Shown: positions 7,185-11,736 of the stretch, piece after piece
Layout: every line of letters starts with the position of its first letter
Numbering within the stretch: the stretch's first letter is position 1
Made by a program: the position numbers and the translations under genes
The notes under the pieces: model-generated
Told to the model about the DNA's origin: nothing
Seen by the model: the letters and a program-made list of their open reading frames with translations, nothing else
Databases searched by the model: none
Origin: RGIG1959 sp045637645
GTDB taxonomy: Bacteria; Bacillota; Clostridia; Oscillospirales; Acutalibacteraceae
NCBI GenBank assembly: GCA_045637645.1
Contig: JAZTZV010000118.1
Location: 1 to 11,736, forward strand
Direction: 5' to 3'
DNA length: 11,736 bases

Positions 7185-7218
7185 CCGTAAAAAGTGAAAA
7201 TGCCGCTCAAAGAGCGGC
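7185..7218 (-). terminator. Terminator of the HTH/DUF2975 cassette
   Basis: On the minus strand, seven bases after the stop codon of the YozG-like gene, GCCGCTC-TTT-GAGCGGC forms a perfect 7-bp hairpin (7202-7218) followed by ATTTTCACTTTTT. This marks the end of the four-gene operon. Confidence 0.8.
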
Positions 7219-7224
7219 GGGGTT

Positions 7225-7458
7225 TCAATCGTCCGGAATGTCGACGCCCTCGGGGTCGGGGGTGTATTCCAAAATGTCGGCGGGTTGGCAATTCAGCTCG
7301 CGACAAATGGCGTTGAGGGTGGAGAAACGCACGGCTTTGGCGCGGTTGTTTTTCAGAATGGACAGGTTGGCAAGCGTGATGCCGACGCGGTCGGACAATT
7401 CGGTCAGACCGATCTTGCGCTTTGCCATCATCACATCCAGATTGACAATAATCGCCAT
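7225..7458 (-). CDS. YozG-like small HTH (Cro/C1-type) transcriptional regulator
   Basis: A 77-residue protein that is little more than a DNA-binding domain of the HTH_26 type. Helix-turn-helix residues run from about 8 to 65: MAKRKIGLTELSDRVGITLANLSILKN, then RFSTLNAICRELNCQPADILEY, the ending typical of this group, and an acidic tail (PDPEGVDIPDD). B. subtilis YozG has this form and is paired with the DUF2975 membrane protein YoaS, the same association seen here. The ATG at 7458 lies seven bases after the stop of the 36-residue gene; a GGGGTG ribosome site is formed by that gene's last codons. It is the last gene before a terminator. Likely role, by inference: a regulator whose activity is tied to the membrane protein encoded upstream. 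Confidence 0.9.
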   Translation of the reverse strand: MAIIVNLDVMMAKRKIGLTELSDRVGITLANLSILKNNRAKAVRFSTLNAICRELNCQPADILEYTPDPEGVDIPDD

Positions 7459-7465
7459 GTGTGTT

Positions 7466-7576
7466 TCACCCCACTTTTCTCAAAAGATATCTCAAAAAAT
7501 CGCGCACCAACTGCCGCACGGAATGTCGAAACAGCCGCTTGGCAAAGCGCTTCAAATACGTAATCAATGTGTTCAT
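7466..7576 (-). CDS. 36-residue cationic amphipathic small protein
   Basis: Not recognised by homology. The frame opens with ATG overlapping the TGA of the DUF2975 gene (ATGA, 7573-7576) and closes with TGA seven bases before the next gene's ATG, so it exactly fills an otherwise empty gap. It begins MNTLITYLKRFAKRLF. Hydrophobic residues fall at 4, 5, 8, 11, 12, 15, 16, 20, 23, 24, 27, 28, 31, 32 and 35, and Lys/Arg at 9, 10, 13, 14, 17, 21, 25, 29, 33 and 34, with a single acidic residue (Asp26). That is an almost ideal amphipathic helix with net charge near +9. No proper ribosome site is seen, so translation probably depends on coupling to DUF2975. It could be a membrane-surface peptide, a partner of the DUF2975 protein, a signal, or a toxin-like peptide. 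Coding status is inferred. Confidence 0.65.
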   Translation of the reverse strand: MNTLITYLKRFAKRLFRHSVRQLVRDFLRYLLRKVG

Positions 7577-8040
7577 ATCGTCATGTCGTTTTCTTGTTTA
7601 TAGGCAGTGGCTTGTTTGACGATTTCGGCGAAGATGAACAGCATCAGTCCCGACAGCACAAACGCGAGGACGAGCAGTCCCATCGAGAATTTAAACATCC
7701 CGCCGAACGCCATCATGCCGATGTAAAACACGGCGAGTATCAACAATTCCGCACCCAACCATTTGAACAGTCGCACGGACGGCTTCGAGAAAATCGTGCC
7801 GACGTTGACGTTGTGGAGGAGTTTGCGAATCTGCCACAGCATCAACAGCGACATCACACCCGATACGCCGAGCGTGATCAAATAACGCGGGAACCAAAAC
7901 TCGGGCGTGTTGTTGAACGGCATCATAAAGGTTTGAATGATCCACGGCAAGGCGACCAGCACCGCCGCATTGAGAACCATCAAGCCCCACATCGCGATTT
8001 CCATCACGCCGGACAGGCTTCTTTTTCCGACCAATTTCAT
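7573..8040 (-). CDS. DUF2975 family four-helix membrane protein
   Basis: A 155-residue integral membrane protein with four hydrophobic segments at about residues 13-37, 52-73, 95-115 and 120-142. It opens with the family's typical MKLVGKRSLSG, and the loop LLHNVNVGTIFSKPSVRLFKWLG (75-96) matches the conserved segment between helices 2 and 3. DUF2975 proteins have no settled biochemical role but are repeatedly encoded next to small HTH regulators (B. subtilis YoaS/YozG), suggesting a membrane-bound partner or inhibitor (inference). Start choice: the ATG at 8040 has AGAGGA about nine bases upstream; an in-frame TTG at 8061 would remove that site. It begins 21 bases after the XRE gene's stop and overlaps the next small gene by four bases. 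Confidence 0.9.
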   Translation of the reverse strand: MKLVGKRSLSGVMEIAMWGLMVLNAAVLVALPWIIQTFMMPFNNTPEFWFPRYLITLGVSGVMSLLMLWQIRKLLHNVNVGTIFSKPSVRLFKWLGAELLILAVFYIGMMAFGGMFKFSMGLLVLAFVLSGLMLFIFAEIVKQATAYKQENDMTI

Positions 8041-8061
8041 AACGTTTTTTCCTCTTTGCAA

Positions 8062-8400
8062 TTACTCCGTGAACAGATCCAGCATCTCGCAGAATTTGAC
8101 ACGCTTTTCGGGCGACATCTTGCGGAACGCTTCAATCATCAGGACTTCACGGGTGGCATCCTTCGGATCGGCGGACGCGATCGCGGGATTTTCCGAGCGG
8201 CCCACAAGGTAATCGAGGCTGACTTCAAACAAGTCGGCGATTTTGCACAGGGTGGCAACGCTCGGGTAGGAGTTGCCCAGTTCGTAGCAGGTGTAACCGG
8301 GGCGAGACAGTCCGAGCTTTTCGGCGACTTGCCCTTGTGTCAGGTGGTGGTCCTTGCGAAGCATCACCAAACGCGCACGGAAGATGGAATCCGTCAACAT
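8062..8400 (-). CDS. XRE-family HTH transcriptional regulator
   Basis: A 112-residue regulator. The Cro/C1-type DNA-binding domain spans about residues 7-67: RARLVMLRKDHHLTQGQVAEKLGLSRPGYTCYELGNSYPSVATLCKIADLFEVSLDYLVGR, with the recognition helix around LSRPGYTCYE. A short helical tail (85-112) has no recognisable ligand domain and may mediate dimerisation. It is the first gene of the cassette with DUF2975, the 36-residue gene and the YozG-like gene. The ATG at 8400 has GGTGAG five bases upstream and AAAGGA 13 bases upstream. A 16-bp near-palindrome just downstream of the predicted promoter is a candidate operator for autoregulation (inference). Function of its targets is unknown. Confidence 0.9.
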   Translation of the reverse strand: MLTDSIFRARLVMLRKDHHLTQGQVAEKLGLSRPGYTCYELGNSYPSVATLCKIADLFEVSLDYLVGRSENPAIASADPKDATREVLMIEAFRKMSPEKRVKFCEMLDLFTE

Positions 8401-8469
8401 AAAAACTCACCGGTCCTTTCGGTAGGTGTCATCAAACGCGGCGCGGTGCCGCGAGCGGTTGCAAAAAAC

Positions 8470-8485
8470 GAGATTTCGACATCTC
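8470..8485. promoter_or_regulatory. Candidate operator palindrome of the XRE cassette
   Basis: GAGATTTCGACATCTC is symmetric at 14 of 16 positions. On the minus strand it starts about where transcription from the -10 at 8494-8499 would begin, a position suited to repression. On that strand CGTTTTTT follows, so a weak attenuator hairpin is the alternative reading. Confidence 0.4.
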
Positions 8486-8493
8486 TTACAGTC

Positions 8494-8502
8494 AGTATAA
8501 CA
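8494..8502 (-). promoter_or_regulatory. Extended -10 promoter of the XRE/DUF2975 cassette
   Basis: Minus-strand TGTTATACT gives an extended -10 (TGn + TATACT). The upstream sequence is very AT-rich (a TTTTTAAAAA palindrome and T-runs) and has no good -35. Predicted start near 8487, leaving a leader of about 87 bases to the ATG at 8400. Confidence 0.5.
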
Positions 8503-8582
8503 GATAGTTTTTAAAAATACCAGTCTTTTTTACAAAAAAAATCGTGGGTTATTCGCCTTAACATAAAATCCTGTATTCCCTC

Positions 8583-8611
8583 TTGCCAAACGGCATAAAA
8601 TGGTGTATACT
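8583..8611 (+). promoter_or_regulatory. sigma-A promoter of SRP RNA / dnaX operon
   Basis: TTGCCA (8583-8588), 17-bp spacer, TATACT (8606-8611). The predicted start near 8618 is about 17 bases before the terminal helix of the SRP RNA, so either a short 5' leader is trimmed or the RNA is slightly longer than its helix. It is the only clear promoter for the downstream dnaX-ebfC-recR genes. Confidence 0.8.
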
Positions 8612-8634
8612 AACAATCAGCACGTTTGTCAATA

Positions 8635-8779
8635 CCGCGTATCCTTTGGGATGCGGGCGGGCGGGTCCTGTGCGACGGGACGCCGTGAACCATGTCAGGC
8701 GGGGAACCGAGCAGCATTAAGCGGTCGCTTTCCGTGCGCCGCAGGTAACCTGTCCGTTCGCATCCCAAAGGGTACGCGG
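8635..8779 (+). ncRNA. ffs: Signal recognition particle RNA (bacterial SRP/4.5S-type)
   Basis: The universally conserved domain IV that binds Ffh is present: GTCAGG (8694-8699), a CGG/CCG stem closing a GGAA tetraloop (8700-8709), then AGCAGC (8710-8715) and ATTAAGCGG. The preceding CCGTGAACCATGTCAGG is close to the B. subtilis form. The ends pair over 21 positions, 8635-8655 with 8759-8779, with only one G-U wobble, giving one long hairpin of about 145 bases. This is longer than the roughly 100-base small type, and no obvious Alu domain is visible. The RNA guides signal-peptide-bearing ribosomes to the membrane with Ffh and FtsY. Position directly upstream of dnaX is as in B. subtilis (scr-dnaX-yaaK-recR). 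Exact 5' and 3' ends are inferred from pairing. Confidence 0.93.
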
Positions 8780-8811
8780 TTTGTATTTCAGAAAAAGGAG
8801 TGCGGCATGCA

Positions 8812-10482
8812 ATGACCTATCAAGTGTTATACAGAAAGTGGCGCCCGAAGACGTTCGCGGACGTCAGCGGTCAGCCGCACATTGTCGCGGCGCTTCAAAA
8901 CGAGGTGCGCGATGGTCGCCCCGCGCACGCCTATTTGTTCATCGGCTCGCGCGGCACAGGCAAGACCACCTGTGCGAAAATTCTTGCCAAGGCGGTCAAC
9001 TGCCTGCATCCGAACGGCGGCGACCCCTGCAACGAATGCGAAAACTGCCGCGGCATCGACGACGGCTCGATCCTCGACGTGATGGAGATCGACGCCGCGT
9101 CTAACAACGGTGTCGACAACATCCGCGAACTGCGCGAAGCGGTCAACTTTACGCCCGCCGTCGCGAAATACCGTGTGTATATCATCGACGAGGTGCACAT
9201 GCTCTCCGACGGTGCGTTCAACGCGCTTCTCAAAACGCTCGAAGAGCCGCCTCCCCATGTCATCTTCATTCTCGCCACCACCGAAGCCCACAAAATGCCC
9301 GCGACGATTTTGTCGCGTTGCCAACGCTTCGACTTCGCGCGCATTGCGCCCGAAGACATTGCGGCTCGTTTGCAAACGGTTGCGGCAGGCGAGAATTTCA
9401 CCTTGACCGACGAAGCGGCGATGCTGCTGGCGCGTCTCGCCGACGGTGCGATGCGCGATGCGCTGTCGCTGACCGACCAATGCCTCTCTCGCTCGCGCAA
9501 CATCGATGCCGACGTCGTGGCGAACGCCACGGGTCTTGCGGGTCGCGAGCATTTGTATGCGCTGTCCGCCGCGGTGCGTGAGCATCGAAGCGGCGATGCC
9601 CTCGCGCTGATCGATACGTTGTATAACGCGTCGCAGGATATGGCGCGTCTTTGCACCGAGTGGCTCGGGTTTTATCGCGAGCTGATGCTGTGCAAGAGTG
9701 TGGCACGTCCGCAGGACATCCTCATCGCGACCGATGCGGAGCTCGCGCGTTTGCAACAGGAAGCCGCGCAATACGAATTGGCGACGGTGCTGTATGCGAT
9801 GGACACGCTTCAGCAAGCGTGCCAACGCTTGCAAACAGGTGCCGATCGCCGCTTGGAAACCGAGATGGCGGCACTTCGTTTGTGCGATCCGACGCTTGAT
9901 ACGTCGACGGCGGCACTCATCAGCCGCATCGAATTGCTGGAAAACGCGGTGCGCCGTTTGGCGGCGGGACTTCCCGCGGCGGATGTCGCCGCACCCGCGC
10001 AAACCCCTGTTCAAACAACCGCTCCCGCGGCACCGCCCGCGCAACCGCCTGCGCCTGCGGCACCTGTTGAGACGAGTGCGCCTGCGCCCGTTGCCGCCAC
10101 GCAAGCACCGCCTGCGCCGCCTGCCGCCGCGCCGTCGCAAGACACCGCCGAGGAGATGCCGTTCGTGCAATGGCGCGATGTGCTGGAACGTTTGCGCACG
10201 ACCTGTGCGCCGCTGTTCGGTGTGCTGGAAAACACGCAAGCCGTCATTGCGGGCGGTTCCCATGTCATCATTTATACCGATAACCCCTTGTTCAAGACCA
10301 TGCTCGCAGGGGGCAACAATAAAGCGTCGTTGTTTGCCGCGATCGCCGAGGTGACGGGCAAACGCTACAAACTCGGTGTGCGCTTGCCGCAACCGACCGA
10401 AGCCGCCGCCGACGAAAACGATCCGCTTGCGGCGCTTCTCAAAAACGGTGAAGAAAACGGAATCCCCGTTATCAGACAATAA
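8812..10482 (+). CDS. dnaX: DNA polymerase III subunit gamma/tau (clamp loader ATPase)
   Basis: A 556-residue AAA+ ATPase that, with delta and delta', loads the sliding clamp at primed sites and ties the replisome together. Visible: N-terminal MTYQVLYRKWRP; Walker A GSRGTGKT (45-52); zinc-binding cysteines 64, 73, 76 and 79; Walker B IIDEVH (124-129); EEPPPH (144-149); sensor ATTE (155-158); and SRC (168-170) carrying the arginine finger. A collar domain follows to about 380, then an Ala/Pro-rich linker (about 386-445) and a C-terminal domain (446-556). The ATG at 8812 is chosen: an in-frame GTG at 8800 lies on the AAAGGAG ribosome site (8794-8800). No A-rich slippery heptamer is seen around the linker, so only full-length tau is expected. 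ebfC follows after 18 bases. Confidence 0.97.
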   Translation: MTYQVLYRKWRPKTFADVSGQPHIVAALQNEVRDGRPAHAYLFIGSRGTGKTTCAKILAKAVNCLHPNGGDPCNECENCRGIDDGSILDVMEIDAASNNGVDNIRELREAVNFTPAVAKYRVYIIDEVHMLSDGAFNALLKTLEEPPPHVIFILATTEAHKMPATILSRCQRFDFARIAPEDIAARLQTVAAGENFTLTDEAAMLLARLADGAMRDALSLTDQCLSRSRNIDADVVANATGLAGREHLYALSAAVREHRSGDALALIDTLYNASQDMARLCTEWLGFYRELMLCKSVARPQDILIATDAELARLQQEAAQYELATVLYAMDTLQQACQRLQTGADRRLETEMAALRLCDPTLDTSTAALISRIELLENAVRRLAAGLPAADVAAPAQTPVQTTAPAAPPAQPPAPAAPVETSAPAPVAATQAPPAPPAAAPSQDTAEEMPFVQWRDVLERLRTTCAPLFGVLENTQAVIAGGSHVIIYTDNPLFKTMLAGGNNKASLFAAIAEVTGKRYKLGVRLPQPTEAAADENDPLAALLKNGEENGIPVIRQ

Positions 10483-10500
10483 AAAGGAGTTGCAACAGTT

Positions 10501-10857
10501 ATGAAAGCACGTTTGCCGCAAGGTATGGGCAAAGGCCCCGGAAATATGCAAGCCATGCTGCGCCAAGCGCAGAAAATGCAAGAGGATGTCGCCGCGAAGC
10601 AAGCCGAGCTTGAAGAGCGCGAATACAGCGCCACCGCCGGCGGCGGTATGGTGACCGCCGTTGTCGACGGCAAGCACCTTGTCAAATCGCTGACCATCGA
10701 TCCTGAAGCGGTCGATCCCGACGATGTCGAGATGCTCGCCGATTTGATCACCGCCGCTGTCAACGAAGCGGTGCGCAAAGCGACCGACACCGCCGACGAG
10801 GAACTCGGCGCCATCACCGCGGGCATGAACATCCCCGGCATGCCCGGCTTGTTTTAA
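10501..10857 (+). CDS. YbaB/EbfC-family nucleoid-associated protein
   Basis: A 118-residue DNA-binding protein of the YbaB/EbfC family (YaaK in B. subtilis). It has the typical Gly/Met-rich start, a coiled helix NMQAMLRQAQKMQEDVAAKQAELEERE (15-41), a beta segment (GGGMVTAVVDGKHLVKSLTIDPE, 47-69) and a C-terminal helix VEMLADLITAAVNEAVRKA (76-94), ending GMNIPGMPGLF. Family members form dimers that bind DNA and associate with the nucleoid; the link to RecR function is suggested by constant gene order but not proven. AAAGGAG (10483-10489) lies 11 bases before the ATG. recR starts 13 bases after its stop, so dnaX, ebfC and recR form one operon. Confidence 0.95.
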   Translation: MKARLPQGMGKGPGNMQAMLRQAQKMQEDVAAKQAELEEREYSATAGGGMVTAVVDGKHLVKSLTIDPEAVDPDDVEMLADLITAAVNEAVRKATDTADEELGAITAGMNIPGMPGLF

Positions 10858-10870
10858 GTAGGAAGACAGT

Positions 10871-11470
10871 ATGGCACATCAAGTACCTGCTCTTGAAAAC
10901 TTGATCGATCAACTCGAACGCTTGCCGTCGATCGGACGAAAGTCCGCGACACGGTTGGCGTTTCATGTGTTGCGCGCGCCCGACGAGGAAGCGAAAGCGC
11001 TCGTCGACGCGATCGTGCAAGCGCGCGAAACGATCCGCGAATGTACGGTGTGTTGCAACCTCGCCGACGGCGAGACCTGCCCGATTTGTGCCGACGCGGA
11101 ACGCGACCGCACGACGCTGTGCGTCGTCGAGGATCCGCAGGATGTCGGCGCATTTGAACGCACGCGGGAATATCACGGATTGTATCACGTGCTTCACGGC
11201 ACGATCTCCCCGATGGAGGGTGTCGGCCCCGACAAGCTCCGCATCCGCGAATTGCTTTATCGCGTCGCGAACGAGGATATCCGCGAGATCATCATGGCAA
11301 CCAACCCGACGGTTGAAGGCGAAGCGACCGCGATGTACATCGCGAAGCTGCTCAAACCCTTCGAGGTTCCTGTCACGCGCCTTGCCTACGGCATCCCCGT
11401 CGGCGGCGATTTGGAATATGCCGACGAGATCACCTTGCGCCGCTCGCTCGAAAACCGCAGTCAGTTGTAA
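10871..11470 (+). CDS. recR: Recombination mediator protein RecR
   Basis: A complete 199-residue RecR. It works with RecO and RecF to load RecA onto single-stranded DNA at gaps. Domains in order: helix-hairpin-helix LPSIGRKSATRLAFH (18-32); a four-cysteine zinc finger (Cys58, 61 or 62, 70, 73; CPIC at 70-73); a Toprim domain opening LCVVEDPQDV (83-92); the conserved YHVLHGTISPMEGVGP (105-120); NPTVEGEATAMYI (145-157); and the C-terminal TRLAYGIPVGGDLEYADE (169-186), normal for the family. GGAAG lies five bases before the ATG. It is the last gene of the SRP RNA-dnaX operon in this window; no clear T-tailed terminator follows, only repeats. Confidence 0.97.
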   Translation: MAHQVPALENLIDQLERLPSIGRKSATRLAFHVLRAPDEEAKALVDAIVQARETIRECTVCCNLADGETCPICADAERDRTTLCVVEDPQDVGAFERTREYHGLYHVLHGTISPMEGVGPDKLRIRELLYRVANEDIREIIMATNPTVEGEATAMYIAKLLKPFEVPVTRLAYGIPVGGDLEYADEITLRRSLENRSQL

Positions 11471-11500
11471 GGGAGCAGCGACGCTTTTCCCTTTCCCCTT

Positions 11501-11535
11501 TTCACTATTCACTATTCACTATTCACTCTTCACTG
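11501..11535. repeat. Tandem 7-bp repeat TTCACTN, five copies
   Basis: Five back-to-back heptamers: TTCACTA three times, then TTCACTC and TTCACTG. The array is preceded by a C/T-only tract. Related heptamers recur at the right edge. Too short and spacer-free for a CRISPR. Confidence 0.85.
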
Positions 11536-11544
11536 CCTTTAAAA

Positions 11545-11602
11545 CGCCCTCTCCGTCAAAACCTATGGTTTTGCCACCTCTCCCATAGGGAGAGACAAGA
11601 GG
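11545..11602 (-). repeat. Dispersed stem-loop repeat, family A, copy 2 (inverted)
   Basis: The reverse complement matches 4660-4717 over the full 58 bp with four differences, three of them in the two hairpin loops (TTT to TAT, GCA to ATA) and one outside. Stems are identical. Confidence 0.85.
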
Positions 11603-11627
11603 ATTGTTCGCCACCGCAAGTTTGCGG

Positions 11628-11689
11628 CATCCTTTTGCCTCCCTTGCCTAAAGGGAGGGGGACCGCGCGTATGCGCGGTGGAGGGATTC
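11628..11689 (-). repeat. Dispersed stem-loop repeat, family B, copy 2 (inverted)
   Basis: Read on the minus strand: GAATCCCTCC, variable hairpin ACCGCGC-ATAC-GCGCGGT, conserved hairpin CCTCCCTT-TAGGC-AAGGGAGG, then AAAAGGATG. Same order of parts as 7035-7093. Flanking palindromes GTCGCGC-CAT-GCGCGAC (near 11691-11707) and CCGCAA-GT-TTGCGG (near 11614-11627) make the block almost entirely base-paired. Confidence 0.75.
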
Positions 11690-11712
11690 CGTCGCGCCAT
11701 GCGCGACACCTT

Positions 11713-11736
11713 TTCACTCTTCACTTTTCACTCTTC
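11713..11736. repeat. Second TTCACTN heptamer array, cut by the window edge
   Basis: TTCACTC, TTCACTT, TTCACTC and then TTC running off the right end. With the array at 11501-11535 in the same orientation it brackets the A/B repeat block. Confidence 0.75.

Noticed and set aside
8401..8460. Riboswitch or structured attenuator in the leader of the XRE gene
   Set aside because: Only a 6-bp GC hairpin and a mismatched stem around the ribosome site are seen; nothing resembles a known riboswitch core.
10437..10460. A-rich run near the end of dnaX as a programmed frameshift site for gamma
   Set aside because: It lies at the extreme 3' end, not at the domain III/linker border, and lacks an A AAA AAG slippery heptamer with a following stop in the -1 frame context.
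8827..10677. 616-codon open frame antisense to dnaX
   Set aside because: It mirrors the well-supported dnaX and ebfC frames, is rich in Arg/His/Gly low-complexity sequence, and has no recognisable motif. Long antisense frames are expected in GC-rich genes.
11501..11736. Possible CRISPR array
   Set aside because: The repeats are 7 bp, directly contiguous or joined to palindromic elements, with no unique spacers of regular length and no cas genes.

Overview
The window looks like chromosomal DNA of a GC-rich low-GC-lineage Gram-positive, most likely a member of the class Clostridia (Oscillospirales-like). This is inference. It rests on strong AGGAGG-type ribosome sites, consensus sigma-A promoters, the Firmicutes arrangement SRP RNA - dnaX - ebfC/yaaK - recR, a YozG/DUF2975 pair, a DUF368 transporter, and dispersed hairpin-rich intergenic repeats. 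No phage, plasmid, transposase or CRISPR gene is present.

Layout. (1) Bases 1-3066, minus strand: trmN6-like tRNA methyltransferase, rsmE 16S rRNA methyltransferase (with its own promoter), a DUF368 polyprenyl-phosphate transporter (PopT family) and an EamA/DMT transporter cut by the left edge. (2) Bases 3067-3186: a compact divergent promoter pair. (3) Bases 3187-4557, plus strand: an O-antigen-ligase-family (Wzy_C) membrane protein ending in a perfect hairpin terminator. (4) Bases 4598-4758: a repeat-bearing gap. (5) Bases 4759-6897, minus strand: dusB followed by an NTP_transf_5-type nucleotidyltransferase. (6) Bases 6898-7224: a gene-free stretch made of hairpin repeats, closed by a terminator. 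(7) Bases 7225-8400, minus strand: a tight regulatory cassette of XRE regulator, DUF2975 membrane protein, a previously untracked 36-residue cationic amphipathic peptide gene, and a YozG-like HTH regulator. (8) Bases 8583-11470, plus strand: SRP RNA, dnaX, ebfC and recR. (9) Bases 11471-11736: tandem 7-mers and inverted copies of the same dispersed repeats.

How the genes fit together. The plus-strand block at the right is housekeeping: protein targeting RNA, clamp loader and recombinational repair. Three RNA-modification enzymes (TrmN6, RsmE, DusB) are spread through the left half. DUF368 and the O-antigen-ligase protein point to lipid-carrier and surface-glycan chemistry. The most unusual locus is the HTH - DUF2975 - small peptide - HTH cassette. 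Its small gene overlaps the membrane-protein gene by ATGA and encodes an almost ideal amphipathic helix. The second notable theme is two families of stem-loop repeats that occur in inverted orientation at distant intergenic sites.
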